A DNA stretch of 64,000 nt from Bradyrhizobium sp. 170. GTDB taxonomy: Bacteria > Pseudomonadota > Alphaproteobacteria > Rhizobiales > Xanthobacteraceae. The DNA lies in the NCBI RefSeq assembly GCF_023101085.1, contig NZ_CP064703.1:5704001-5768000 (forward strand), given 5' to 3'. The notes under the pieces are model-generated. The model was not told the origin of the DNA and ran no database searches. It saw only the letters and a program-made list of their open reading frames with translations. This document shows positions 9,422 through 17,977 of this stretch, in pieces. Numbering within the stretch: the first letter of the stretch is position 1; the number at the start of each line of letters is the position of its first letter. The position numbers and the translations under genes are program-made.

Positions 9422-10699
9422 ATGTCTAAGGCGCTCAAGGGCGTTCGTATTCTTGATTTCACCCACGTTCAGTCGGGTCCGACCTGCACGCAATTGCTGG
9501 CCTGGTTCGGCGCCGACGTGATCAAGGTCGAGCGCCCCGGCGTCGGCGACATCACGCGTGGCCAGTTGCAGGACATTCCCAATGTGGACAGCCTGTATTT
9601 CACCATGCTCAACCACAACAAGCGCTCGATCACGCTCGACACCAAGAACCCGAAGGGCAAGGAAGTCCTGACCGCGCTGATCAAGAGCTGCGACGTGCTG
9701 GTGGAAAATTTCGGCCCCGGCGTGCTCGACCGCATGGGCTTCCCCTGGGAGAAGATCCACGCCATCAACCCGAAGATGATCGTGGCCTCGATCAAGGGCT
9801 TTGGCCCCGGCCCCTTCGAAGACTGCAAGGTGTATGAGAACGTCGCCCAGTGCACCGGCGGCGCGGCCTCGACCACCGGCTTCCGCGACGGCCTGCCGCT
9901 CGTGACCGGCGCGCAGATCGGCGACAGCGGCACTGGGTTGCATCTCGCGCTCGGCATCGTCACCGCGCTCTATCAGCGCACCATGACCGGCCAGGGCCAG
10001 AAGGTCACCGCCGCGATGCAAGATGGCGTGTTGAATCTTGCGCGTGTAAAACTGCGCGATCAGCAGCGCCTCGCCCACGGACCGCTGAAGGAATACAGCC
10101 AGTACGGCGAAGGCATCCCGTTCGGCGACGCGGTGCCGCGCGCCGGCAACGATTCCGGCGGCGGCCAGCCCGGGCGCATCGTCAAGTGCAAGGGCTGGGA
10201 GACCGATCCCAACGCCTACCTCTATTTCATCACCCAGGCGCCGGTGTGGGAGAAGATCTGCGACGTGATCGGCGAGCCCGGCTGGAAGACCCATCCGGAT
10301 TACGCCAAGCCGCCTGCCCGGCTGTCGCGCCTGAACGAGATCTTCGCCCGCATCGAACAGTGGACGATGACCAAGACCAAGTTCGAGGCGATGGAAATCC
10401 TCAACAAGGACGACATCCCCTGCGGCCCGATCCTTTCGATGAAGGAGATCATCGAGGACCGGTCGCTGCACGCCACCGGCACCCTGGTCGAGGTCGATCA
10501 CCCCACCCGCGGCAAGTACATCTCGGTCGGCAACCCGATCAAGCTGTCGGACTCACCGAGCGAAGTGACGCGCTCCCCGCTGCTCGGCGAGCACACCGAT
10601 GAGATCCTGCGCCAGGTGCTCGGCTTCAGCGATCACCAGGTGGCCGAAATCCACGATTCCGGCGCGCTCGACCCGCCGCGGAAGCAGGCGGCGGAATAA
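9422..10699 (+). CDS. frc: Formyl-CoA:oxalate CoA-transferase
   Basis: A 425-residue class III CoA-transferase that moves CoA from formyl-CoA to oxalate, feeding oxc. It has the family N-terminus ([31 protein letters not shown]). The catalytic Asp168 is in AQIGDSGTG, equivalent to Asp169 of the Oxalobacter enzyme, and the glycine loop is SGGGQPGR. The length is the family standard. ATG 9422 has a strong site (AGAGGAGAGAAC) upstream; an earlier in-frame ATG at 9371 lies inside the palindromic repeat and is rejected. The last 110 codons are duplicated at 15665-15998. Confidence 0.97.
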   Translation: MSKALKGVRILDFTHVQSGPTCTQLLAWFGADVIKVERPGVGDITRGQLQDIPNVDSLYFTMLNHNKRSITLDTKNPKGKEVLTALIKSCDVLVENFGPGVLDRMGFPWEKIHAINPKMIVASIKGFGPGPFEDCKVYENVAQCTGGAASTTGFRDGLPLVTGAQIGDSGTGLHLALGIVTALYQRTMTGQGQKVTAAMQDGVLNLARVKLRDQQRLAHGPLKEYSQYGEGIPFGDAVPRAGNDSGGGQPGRIVKCKGWETDPNAYLYFITQAPVWEKICDVIGEPGWKTHPDYAKPPARLSRLNEIFARIEQWTMTKTKFEAMEILNKDDIPCGPILSMKEIIEDRSLHATGTLVEVDHPTRGKYISVGNPIKLSDSPSEVTRSPLLGEHTDEILRQVLGFSDHQVAEIHDSGALDPPRKQAAE

Positions 10700-10720
10700 C
10701 GACGCCATCCGAACAGCACG

Positions 10721-10748
10721 AAAGGCCGCCGATTTCGGCGGCCTTTTT
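10721..10748 (+). terminator. Rho-independent terminator after frc
   Basis: The stem AAAGGCCGCC / GGCGGCCTTT has a short loop and ends in a T-run (CTTTTTGTT), 21 bases after the frc stop. Confidence 0.9.
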
Positions 10749-11154
10749 GTTAGGGCGGGAGGACGTCAGGTGACCTCGGTACGGCGGCCACTCGCTGCAC
10801 AGGATGTCGCATCGAAGATGCAATACAGATGAGTTGCTGAATGTTGTTCAGCTATTCGGTTGGTTGCGAGGACCCACGAGAGACGCCCCACACAGACGTG
10901 CCCCATTGCTCCTATCCTCAGCCCTTTGAAGGACTGGCAGCTTTACGTCGGCAAGCGGACGTCGGGGATAACAGATGCAAGCCGGCTATGGGCCCACAAG
11001 CCGACATTACCAACATCATTCGACCACTTCGTCGGCGCTGACGAGTACGGAGGGCGACATGGTGAGAAGGCCTGCCATATATCATTGCACCTGAAATAAT
11101 CGGGTGCAGAGATACGCTCCCCGCGGTACAATAGAGCTGTCCGAGGGCCGGCCC
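10749..11154. other. Intergenic, no gene seen
   Basis: About 400 bases between the frc terminator and the hydrolase-LuxR gene. Short open frames here have no ribosome site or recognisable sequence. I see no operator copy and no repeat. The left junction of the inserted segment (see the frc fragment) should lie in or near it. Confidence 0.5.
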
Positions 11155-12387
11155 ATGCGTCAGGACATCCGATTTTGCACGACGCCCGACAACGTGCAGC
11201 TCGCTTATGCAGTCTGCGGCGAAGGCCCCCCATTGGTGATGTCGGCCACTTGGCTTTCGCATCTCGAACATCAGTGGCGCAGCCTTGCTTGGCGCCCATG
11301 GCTCGACGCCTTCACCCGCAAGCACAAGGTGTTGCGCCACGACTCCCGGGGCTGCGGACTCTCAGACCGGAACGCCGGCAATCTTTCGTTCGAAACCTGG
11401 GTGCGTGATCTCGAATGTGTCGTTGAGGCGGCTGGCTTCGGACGATTTGCTATGGTCGGGACCTGCTGGGGCGGTCCGATTGCCCTCGAGTATGCGGCGC
11501 GACACCCGGAGCGCGTCAGCCATCTCGTCCTCTATGGCACCTACGCGAGAGGCACCCAGCGGCGAGGAGATTTTCCGCACGATGCAGAGCGAATGCGGGT
11601 CATGCAAGACATCACGCGGCTAGGTTGGGCAAACGAGGACCACGCGTTCCTGCAGATATGGTCCTCCCGGTTTCAGCCGGGCGGCGGTCGGGAGCATCGA
11701 CGCTCCTGGTGCGAGCAGATGCGCGCGGCGACCTCGCCTGATACCGCGATCCGGCTGTTTGAGATCGCCGGCAATATCGATGTGCAAGACGCTGCGCGAA
11801 AAGTCCGATGCCCGGCGCTGATCGTGCATCCGGAGCGCGACGTCAACGTCCCGATCGGGGAGGCCCGATTGCTTGCCGGTCTCATCCCCCATTGCCGCTT
11901 CGTGCAGCTCGACACCGACAACCACATGCTGCTCGCCGATGAGCCGGCTTGGGACCAACTCGTCAGTGAGGTGCGAAGTTTTCTCGCCGAGCCGGGGTAT
12001 TCGCCTGCGGCCCGTCGCACCGGCTTGCCGCTGGAAGAGCTGACGCCCCGAGAGCGCGCCGTCCTGGAAGAGGTCGCCAAGGGTCTCGACAATTCGGAAA
12101 TCGCCGCCGTGCTGCGGCTCTCGGAGAAGACGGTTCGAAATCATATCAGCAGGATCTTCGACAAGATCGACGTCAAACATCGCTATCAGGCGATCGTGCT
12201 CGCTCGTGAAGCAGGGCTGGGCGCGACCTTTGGTTCGTCAGTCGGGCCGGAGACAGGGCATTTGTCCCGGGTGCTCGGTGCAGCACCAAAAGCGCGTCGG
12301 GACATTGGCCTCAAGACACCGGCCTTCTCTCGCGCCAGGATGCCGACAGAGGGCGCGACCCGCGCGCCCGCAGGCAAACCGAGGTGA
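11155..12387 (+). CDS. Alpha/beta hydrolase fused to a LuxR-type HTH
   Basis: A 410-residue fusion. Residues about 1-275 are an alpha/beta hydrolase: oxyanion region around GEGPPLVMSATWLSHLEHQW, nucleophile elbow GTCWGG (Cys104 where Ser is usual), acid residue in HPERDVNVP and His in TDNHMLLAD. Residues about 305-370 are a LuxR/GerE HTH (LTPRERAVLEEVAKGLDNSE, TVRNHISRIFDKI). The last 40 residues are low-complexity. This architecture is a known family of predicted ligand-sensing regulators, where the hydrolase fold may bind rather than turn over a ligand. ATG 11155 gives the usual MRQDIRFCTTPDNVQLAYA start; GTG 11104 is an unlikely longer option. It is the first gene of the segment between the two frc 3' ends. 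Confidence 0.88.
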   Translation: MRQDIRFCTTPDNVQLAYAVCGEGPPLVMSATWLSHLEHQWRSLAWRPWLDAFTRKHKVLRHDSRGCGLSDRNAGNLSFETWVRDLECVVEAAGFGRFAMVGTCWGGPIALEYAARHPERVSHLVLYGTYARGTQRRGDFPHDAERMRVMQDITRLGWANEDHAFLQIWSSRFQPGGGREHRRSWCEQMRAATSPDTAIRLFEIAGNIDVQDAARKVRCPALIVHPERDVNVPIGEARLLAGLIPHCRFVQLDTDNHMLLADEPAWDQLVSEVRSFLAEPGYSPAARRTGLPLEELTPRERAVLEEVAKGLDNSEIAAVLRLSEKTVRNHISRIFDKIDVKHRYQAIVLAREAGLGATFGSSVGPETGHLSRVLGAAPKARRDIGLKTPAFSRARMPTEGATRAPAGKPR

Positions 12388-12533
12388 GCGGGATGTCCGG
12401 CGGATGTCCGACAGATACCATTGAATAGGGCGGCAGTCCCATTCCGCCCGACGGCTCTCGTTTGCGCGAAGCAAGGCGCGTCGAAGGCGGGCGGTCTCGC
12501 AGCCTCGGATGCCGACAACGAGAGGAGCGCAAC

Positions 12534-13823
12534 ATGCACGCCAATCTTCTTAGGTTGTCGGTTGTCGTCGCCATGATGGCCACGGCACCATCGACATTCG
12601 CCAACGTCATCACCGATTGGGACCAGAAAGCCCTTGCTGTCGTCGCACCGATGGCAAGCCTCGGAGGCACGTCGCCCTATATGGCGCAACGCATGATGGG
12701 CATGGTCCACGCCGCGATGTTCGACGCGGTCAACTCCATCGATCGTCAGTATCGACCGTATGTCGCGCAGCTGCCGGCCGATCCTGGCACATCGAAAGAA
12801 GCCGCCGCTGCCGCCGCTGCCGCCGCCGTCCTGACGACCATCGATGCAAAGACCGCCGATGAAATGAAGGTAGCGCTCGCCACGTATCTCGCGTCGATCC
12901 CCGATGGCTTGGCGAAATGGTCCGGCGTCCGGCTTGGCGAGGCGGCCGCCGCGAAAATCGTTGCGGCGCGCGCAAACGATGGATGTGACGCGCCCGATGT
13001 CTACCGCCCAAGGACCACGCCCGGCGTCTATGTGCCGACGCCGATCACGATCTCGTCGATGTGGCCGGACATGAAGCCGTTCGCCCTCACCAGGGGATCG
13101 CAATTCCGGCCCGGTCCGCCGATCTCGCTCGACAGCAAGGAATGGGCAACGGACTACAATGAGCTCAGGGAATATGGCGGTCAGACCAGCGCGAAGCGAA
13201 CGCCCGAGCAGACCGAGATCGCCCGGTTCTGGCTGGTGGGCCCGCCCGTTGCCTATCACCCGTTCGTGCGCTCGCTCGTGACGGCGAAGCAGATGAGCGT
13301 CGTCGACGGCGCGCGGTTCATGGCGCTGGTGGCAATCGGGCTCAATGACGCGATCATCGCCGTGTTGGATGCCAAATATCACTACAATTTCTGGCGCCCG
13401 ATCACAGCCATCCGCAACGGCGATCTTGATGGCAATCCGGCGACCGATCGTGAGGCGACCTGGCAGCCGATCTCCAACACGCCCATGCACCCTGAATACC
13501 CGTGCTCGCACTGCATCCAAAGTGGCACCGTCGCAGCCGTGGTCGAGGCGGTCCTGGGAAGCATGGACATCCCTGAAACCGCGATGACAAGCCCGACGGC
13601 GCCCGGCGTCACCCGCCGTTGGACCAACATGACGGCCTACACGGAAGAAGTTGCCAATGCCCGCATCTGGGCCGGTTTTCATTACCGCTTCTCGACTCGG
13701 GTCGGCACGGAAATGGGACTCGAGATCGGTGAACACGTCGTGAGAAACGTAATGCAGCCAGCCCTGACGGCAGCGCCGCAGCAGCAATTGCTTCCGCAGG
13801 GAATGATCCCTGCTGCACGATAG
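12534..13823 (+). CDS. Vanadium-dependent haloperoxidase / PAP2-like exported protein
   Basis: A 429-residue protein with a signal peptide (cleavage near PSTFA). The vanadate/phosphate pocket motifs are in order: K281-x6-R288-P289 (KYHYNFWRP), PCSH at 323-326 in place of the usual PSGH, and R377-x5-H383 (ARIWAGFH). The fold family covers vanadium haloperoxidases and acid phosphatases, and halide specificity cannot be read from sequence. The start at 12534 has GAGAGGAG seven bases upstream. It is about 145 bp behind the hydrolase-LuxR gene in the same direction, so that regulator might control it (inference). The motif-2 substitution is discussed as a finding. Confidence 0.88.
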   Translation: MHANLLRLSVVVAMMATAPSTFANVITDWDQKALAVVAPMASLGGTSPYMAQRMMGMVHAAMFDAVNSIDRQYRPYVAQLPADPGTSKEAAAAAAAAAVLTTIDAKTADEMKVALATYLASIPDGLAKWSGVRLGEAAAAKIVAARANDGCDAPDVYRPRTTPGVYVPTPITISSMWPDMKPFALTRGSQFRPGPPISLDSKEWATDYNELREYGGQTSAKRTPEQTEIARFWLVGPPVAYHPFVRSLVTAKQMSVVDGARFMALVAIGLNDAIIAVLDAKYHYNFWRPITAIRNGDLDGNPATDREATWQPISNTPMHPEYPCSHCIQSGTVAAVVEAVLGSMDIPETAMTSPTAPGVTRRWTNMTAYTEEVANARIWAGFHYRFSTRVGTEMGLEIGEHVVRNVMQPALTAAPQQQLLPQGMIPAAR

Positions 13824-14042
13824 CGAGCGTCCCCGGCGGCCCCCACCCCGGTGCTCTTCGGTGTAGAAGACTTTCAGCCGGCCAGAGCCGCGGCGATTCC
13901 GGGGCAGTCGCGCCGACGGGTGGTCGAATGAGGCCGCGGGAGTTCATCGCGCTCTAAGGGAGCGCGGTATCTCGCCGATACCCGCTTTCCAGCTCGTTGC
14001 CGACCGATTCGGCGATCGAGCCACGAACACAGGGAGGACAAT

Positions 14043-15638
14043 ATGGTGAAGCAGTATTTGTGTTGCATTACAGTGGGCTCACTGCTGTTGGCGCTTTCTG
14101 CCAGCCATCCGGCCTGGGCGCAGAAGCGCGGCGGCATCCTGCGGCTCGCGAGCCCAGCCAGCCCGGCGAACATGTCGATCCACGAGACGGCGACCATCGT
14201 TGCCGAGATGCCGATGATGGGCGTGTTCAACAATCTCATCGTGTTCGACCAGCACAAGCCGCAGGTTAGCCTCGACACGATAGTCTCCGAGGTGGCGACA
14301 AGCTGGTCGTGGAACGAGGACGACACCGCGCTGACCTTCCAGCTGCGTCAGGACGTCAAATGGCATGACGGCAAGCCATTCACCGCCGCCGATGTCAAGT
14401 GCACCTGGGACCTGCTGCTCGATAAGGTGCCCGACAAGCTGCGGCTCAACCCGCGCAAGACCGCATATGAGAACCTAGCCGACGTAACAACAAACGGTGA
14501 TTACGAGGTCACCTTCAAACTGAAGCGGCCGCAGGCCGCCTTCCCGATGCTGCTTGCCGGCGGATTCTCGGCGATCTATCCCTGCCATTTCACAGCGACG
14601 CAGATGCGCCAGCATCCGATCGGCACCGGCCCGTTCAAGTTCGTCGAGTTCAAGCCCAATGAAGGCATAAAAGTCACCCGCAACCCGGATTACTGGAAGA
14701 AGGACCGGCCGTATCTCGACGGGATCGAATACACCATCATCCAAGAGGGGTCGACTGCGGACCTGACGTTTGTTTCCGGGAAGTTCGATATGACATTCCC
14801 GTTTGAACTGTCAGTTCCCCGCTACAACAACATGCGCGCGCGGGTGCCGGACGCGGTGTGCGAGCTGTCGCCCGGGACCGTTAACACCCACCTGCTGATC
14901 AACCGTGCCCGGCCGCCGTTCGATAATCCCGATCTGCGGCGGGCGATGGCGCTGACGATCGACCGCAAGGCCTATGTCGACACGATCGGACAGGGCGAAG
15001 GCGAGATCGGCGGCATCTTGCAGCCGCCTCCGGCCGGGTTGTGGGGCATGACCCAGGACCAGATCGCCAAGCTGCCGGGGTACGGCCTCGACGTACCCAA
15101 GAGCCGGGAAGAGGCCCGCGCCCTGGTGCGAAAGCTCGGCTACGGCCCCGACAACCGGCTCAAGATCAAGGTGACGACGCGTGACTGGTCGGTATATCGC
15201 GACCCGGCGGTGCTGCTGATTGATCAGCTGAGGCAGATCTACATCGATGGCGAACTCGACCTCGTCGACACGGCGCAATACTTCCCGAAGATCCAGCGCA
15301 AGGAATATACGGTCGCGCTCAACTTGCAGACGGCAGGGCCCGATCCCGACCCGATTGTGCAGCTGTTCTACGGCTGCGGCTCGAACCTCAACTGGGACAA
15401 CTATTGCAATCCCGAGATGGACAAGTTGATCGAGGCGCAATCACGCGAGGGTGACGCTGCCAAGCGCAAGCAGATCCTATGGACGATCGAGCGCAAGCTG
15501 GCCAATGACGATGTGCGGCCGATCATTTTCTACCGCCGCGGCGGCACCTGCGAGCGCCCCTATGTCAAGGGCCTGACGATCATGGTCAACAGCATCTTCG
15601 ACAGCTGGCGCATGGAGGATGTCTGGCTCGACAAGTAG
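14043..15638 (+). CDS. ABC transporter substrate-binding protein, family 5 (peptide/nickel type), orphan
   Basis: A 531-residue exported SBP_bac_5 protein. The signal peptide ends near HPAWA. The family pattern is present: FQLRQDVKWHDGKPFTAADV, RPQAAFPMLLAGG, GTGPFKFVEFKPNEG, RRAMALTIDRKAYV. AGGGAGGA precedes the start. It normally works with two DppB/C-like permeases and two ATPases, but none are adjacent, so it is an orphan receptor and may share the Dpp system at 39.9-43.8 kb or one elsewhere. Its stop is followed at once by a truncated frc copy, which shows that the DNA behind it was rearranged. Confidence 0.93.
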   Translation: MVKQYLCCITVGSLLLALSASHPAWAQKRGGILRLASPASPANMSIHETATIVAEMPMMGVFNNLIVFDQHKPQVSLDTIVSEVATSWSWNEDDTALTFQLRQDVKWHDGKPFTAADVKCTWDLLLDKVPDKLRLNPRKTAYENLADVTTNGDYEVTFKLKRPQAAFPMLLAGGFSAIYPCHFTATQMRQHPIGTGPFKFVEFKPNEGIKVTRNPDYWKKDRPYLDGIEYTIIQEGSTADLTFVSGKFDMTFPFELSVPRYNNMRARVPDAVCELSPGTVNTHLLINRARPPFDNPDLRRAMALTIDRKAYVDTIGQGEGEIGGILQPPPAGLWGMTQDQIAKLPGYGLDVPKSREEARALVRKLGYGPDNRLKIKVTTRDWSVYRDPAVLLIDQLRQIYIDGELDLVDTAQYFPKIQRKEYTVALNLQTAGPDPDPIVQLFYGCGSNLNWDNYCNPEMDKLIEAQSREGDAAKRKQILWTIERKLANDDVRPIIFYRRGGTCERPYVKGLTIMVNSIFDSWRMEDVWLDK

Positions 15639-15664
15639 ATGTATCTGCTCACAAGAAACAAGAT

Positions 15665-15998
15665 GATGACCAAGACCAAGTTCGAGGCGATGGAAATCCT
15701 CAACAAGGACGACATCCCCTGCGGCCCGATCCTTTCGATGAAGGAGATCATCGAGGACCGGTCGCTGCACGCCACCGGCACCCTGGTCGAAGTCGATCAC
15801 CCCACCCGCAGCAAGTACATTTCGGTCGGCAACCCGATCAAATTGTCGGACTCACCGAGCGAGGTGACCCGATCGCCGCTGCTCGGCGAGCACACCGACG
15901 AGATCCTGCGCCAGGTGCTCGGCTTCTCCGATCACCAGGTCGCCGAGATCCACGATTCCGGCGCGCTCGATCCGCCGCGGAAGCAGGCGGCCGAATAA
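15665..15998 (+). pseudogene. Formyl-CoA transferase 3' fragment (second frc copy)
   Basis: A 110-codon fragment equal to the C-terminus of frc (10366-10699). By eye about 16 of 333 bases differ, nearly all synonymous, with one residue changed (Gly to Ser in HPTRSKY); the first ~125 bases are identical. An open frame continues upstream only to 15639, giving a few unrelated residues after the stop of the binding-protein gene. The fragment lacks the CoA-binding fold and the catalytic Asp, so it cannot be an active transferase. The synonymous pattern suggests a former functional paralogue later truncated from the 5' side. Confidence 0.92.
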
Positions 15999-16026
15999 GC
16001 CAACTCTTAGGAGAACACAAAATGCC

Positions 16027-16058
16027 AAGGCCGCCGGTTTCCGGCGGCCTTTTTCTTT
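16027..16058 (+). terminator. Rho-independent terminator after the frc fragment
   Basis: The stem AAGGCCGCCGG / CCGGCGGCCTT has loop TTT, then TTTTCTTTCT. It closely resembles the terminator after intact frc, so the duplication probably included or shared this end. Confidence 0.9.
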
Positions 16059-16140
16059 CTAGGATGTTCCGTCTGGAATGCCACTTTCGTTATTTTTGCT
16101 GCAATGCAAACGGTCAATTGCTGCTATGCAAACAAGCCTG

Positions 16141-16164
16141 TTGTAGCTGGCATCTGGTATACAT
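16141..16164 (+). promoter_or_regulatory. Operator copy 3 with -35-like element, microprotein promoter
   Basis: TTGTAG (16141-16146), one base, then TGGCATCTGGTATACAT (16148-16164). It fits TGGYAT-N5-ATRYCA except at the last base. It is 57 bases before the start of the 45-residue ORF. Confidence 0.65.
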
Positions 16165-16220
16165 AAATTGTGCGGAGATCACCAAGCGGAATGGTTCCGC
16201 ACCAAGAAAAGGGGACAAAC

Positions 16221-16358
16221 ATGTCCAAGACTGCATCCATCGGCCTCCTGCCCTCCGGCACCCTGTTCGGCCGTCTGATGGCGTCCATCGACCGCCTGCT
16301 GACCGCGAGCAGCCGTATCGCCATCCGCAACGGCGACCTCCCCTATTTCGGTCTCTGA
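16221..16358 (+). CDS. 45-residue microprotein in the oxalate regulon
   Basis: A short ORF, MSKTASIGLLPSGT... ending NGDLPYFGL. AAAAGGGGAC (16206-16215) is well placed before ATG 16221. The middle (LFGRLMASIDRLLTASSRI) can form one amphipathic helix; no signal peptide or transmembrane segment is evident. It has its own operator copy 57 bases upstream and a strong terminator 75 bases downstream, so it looks like an independent transcription unit of the GntR regulon rather than noise. I have a vague memory of similar small proteins near oxc genes in Bradyrhizobium but cannot confirm it. No function is assigned; a small regulator or a subunit of one of the oxalate enzymes is possible. Confidence 0.7.
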   Translation: MSKTASIGLLPSGTLFGRLMASIDRLLTASSRIAIRNGDLPYFGL

Positions 16359-16431
16359 GCCTAGAAAATAAGCGGTTTTCGATCGAAGGTCTTTCCAGGC
16401 GAACGGCCCCTCCGCATGAACTCTCTGTAGC

Positions 16432-16460
16432 AATGGCCCCGGTTTCCGGGGCCATTTTTC
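16432..16460 (+). terminator. Rho-independent terminator after the microprotein
   Basis: The stem AATGGCCCCGG / CCGGGGCCATT has loop TTT, then TTTCG. The ATTTTTC tail is typical. Confidence 0.9.
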
Positions 16461-16535
16461 GTTTGCAGCGGGCCGCCGACTTTTACCAACATCTGCGACA
16501 AATCAGCCCAAATGCCAATTCGCCCCAATAACCGT

Positions 16536-16560
16536 TTGCGTCCTGGCATATCGCATACAA
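16536..16560 (+). promoter_or_regulatory. Operator copy 4 with -35-like element, upstream of tctCBA
   Basis: TTGCGT (16536-16541), two bases, then TGGCATATCGCATACAA (16544-16560). The spacing matches the other copies. The next gene, tctC, starts 332 bases later, so the leader would be long. The region 16561-16891 holds no convincing ORF. Confidence 0.55.
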
Positions 16561-16891
16561 AGATACATCAAGGGCGCCCGCACCGAAAAGAAGGGCGCAT
16601 TTGGGGGGATAAAGTCGTGCGGTCCACGAGGACAGCCAAGGCGATCTGGCGCGAAGCCGGCGGTGCATCTCACCTGCCCTCTTCGGCGTTATGCAAATAC
16701 ACAATTGGCCGAAAGGAGCGGATGCCGCACCGAAAGGTCCCTCTTACAATTCGAGCCTGCAGTCATCGCACGGGGACAACCGTTGCGGTGTAACAGTCAT
16801 GAGTGCGAGAACAACCCGATCGGATGGTCGGGACAGAACTAGAAAGCCGGCAAAGACCGACGTAACCACAGTTCGACGGGAGAGAAACAAA

Positions 16892-17905
16892 ATGAAGCAC
16901 ACTGCACAAACGGCGTTTGGCGCAATTGCCGCCTTATGCGCGATCGGGATTTCTGTTCCTGCGACCGCAGCATGGGAACCGGTGCGGCCAGTCGAGTTCA
17001 TCGTTCCTGCCGGCACCGGCGGCGGCGCCGATCAGATGGCGCGGACGATCCAGGGCATCGTTACCAAGCACAGCCTGATGAAGCAGCCGATGGTCGTCAT
17101 CAACAAGTCGGGCGGCGCCGGCGGCGAAGGCTTCCTCGACCTCAAGGGATCGGGCGGAAATCCGCACAAGATCATCATCACGCTCTCCAACCTCTTCACC
17201 ACCCCTCTCGCGACGGGAATTCCTTTCAGCTGGAAGGATCTCACACCGGTAACGATGCTGGCGCTCGATGAGTTCGTGCTGTGGGTGAATGCCGAAAAAC
17301 CGTACAAGACGACGAAAGAGTATATTGATGCCGTGAAGGCCGCTCCTGCCGGTACTATGAAGATGGGCGGCACCGGCTCGAAGCAGGAAGACCAGATCAT
17401 TACGGTCGCGGTCGAGAAAGCCACCGGCAGCAAGTTCACCTACATTCCCTACAAGGGCGGCGGCGAAGTCGCTGTTCAGCTCGTCGGCAACCATGTTGAT
17501 TCCACCGTCAACAATCCGATTGAGGCCGTCGCGCAATGGCGCGGTGGCAAGCTGCGTCCGCTTTGCGTGTTCGACGCGCAGCCGATGGGCTATGACGAAC
17601 AGGTCGCGGACGGCAAGAGCTGGAAGGATATTCCGACCTGCAAATCGCAGGGTCTCGACATGGAATATCTGATGCTGCGCGGCATCTTCATGTCGCCACG
17701 GGCAACCAAGGACCAGATCGAATATTACGTCGAACTGTTCAAGAAGGTTCGCGCCACACCCGAGTGGCAGGACTTCATGAAGAGCGGCGCGTTCAACACG
17801 ACCTCCCTGACCGGGGCAGAATATGCCAAGTGGGTCGAGGTCGAGGAAAAGCGCCACGAGGTCCTGATGAAGGATGCCGGTTTCCTTGCCGCACCGGGCA
17901 ACTGA
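16892..17905 (+). CDS. tctC: Tripartite tricarboxylate transporter receptor TctC
   Basis: A 337-residue periplasmic Bug-type receptor. The signal peptide ends near VPATAA. Bug features include VEFIVPAGTGGGADQMART, VVINKSGGAGGEGF and KFTYIPYKGGGEVAVQL. These proteins bind carboxylates through water-bridged main-chain contacts. ATG 16892 is chosen for its signal peptide and GACGGGAGAG upstream; the frame is open further upstream but codes for no plausible protein. It is the first gene of tctC-tctB-tctA. An operator copy upstream points to a carboxylate of the oxalate pathway as cargo (inference). Confidence 0.94.
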   Translation: MKHTAQTAFGAIAALCAIGISVPATAAWEPVRPVEFIVPAGTGGGADQMARTIQGIVTKHSLMKQPMVVINKSGGAGGEGFLDLKGSGGNPHKIIITLSNLFTTPLATGIPFSWKDLTPVTMLALDEFVLWVNAEKPYKTTKEYIDAVKAAPAGTMKMGGTGSKQEDQIITVAVEKATGSKFTYIPYKGGGEVAVQLVGNHVDSTVNNPIEAVAQWRGGKLRPLCVFDAQPMGYDEQVADGKSWKDIPTCKSQGLDMEYLMLRGIFMSPRATKDQIEYYVELFKKVRATPEWQDFMKSGAFNTTSLTGAEYAKWVEVEEKRHEVLMKDAGFLAAPGN

Positions 17906-17942
17906 TCGACGCATCGGCCGCAACCGGGATCATAACGCAGAC

Positions 17943-17961
17943 GCCGGGCCTCGGGCCCGGC
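17943..17961 (+). promoter_or_regulatory. Intercistronic stem-loop tctC-tctB
   Basis: A perfect 8-bp stem GCCGGGCC / GGCCCGGC with loop TCG, in the 72-base gap between tctC and tctB and with no T-run. Such hairpins often stabilise the upstream receptor message so that the binding protein outnumbers the membrane subunits. Confidence 0.6.
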
Positions 17962-17977
17962 CGCGCATGGAGTTTTG

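Noticed and set aside
15639..15998. A small intact gene of 119 codons
   Set aside because: Apart from ten unrelated residues, it is the C-terminal quarter of frc without the active-site Asp, with no ribosome site at 15639. It is called a fragment instead.
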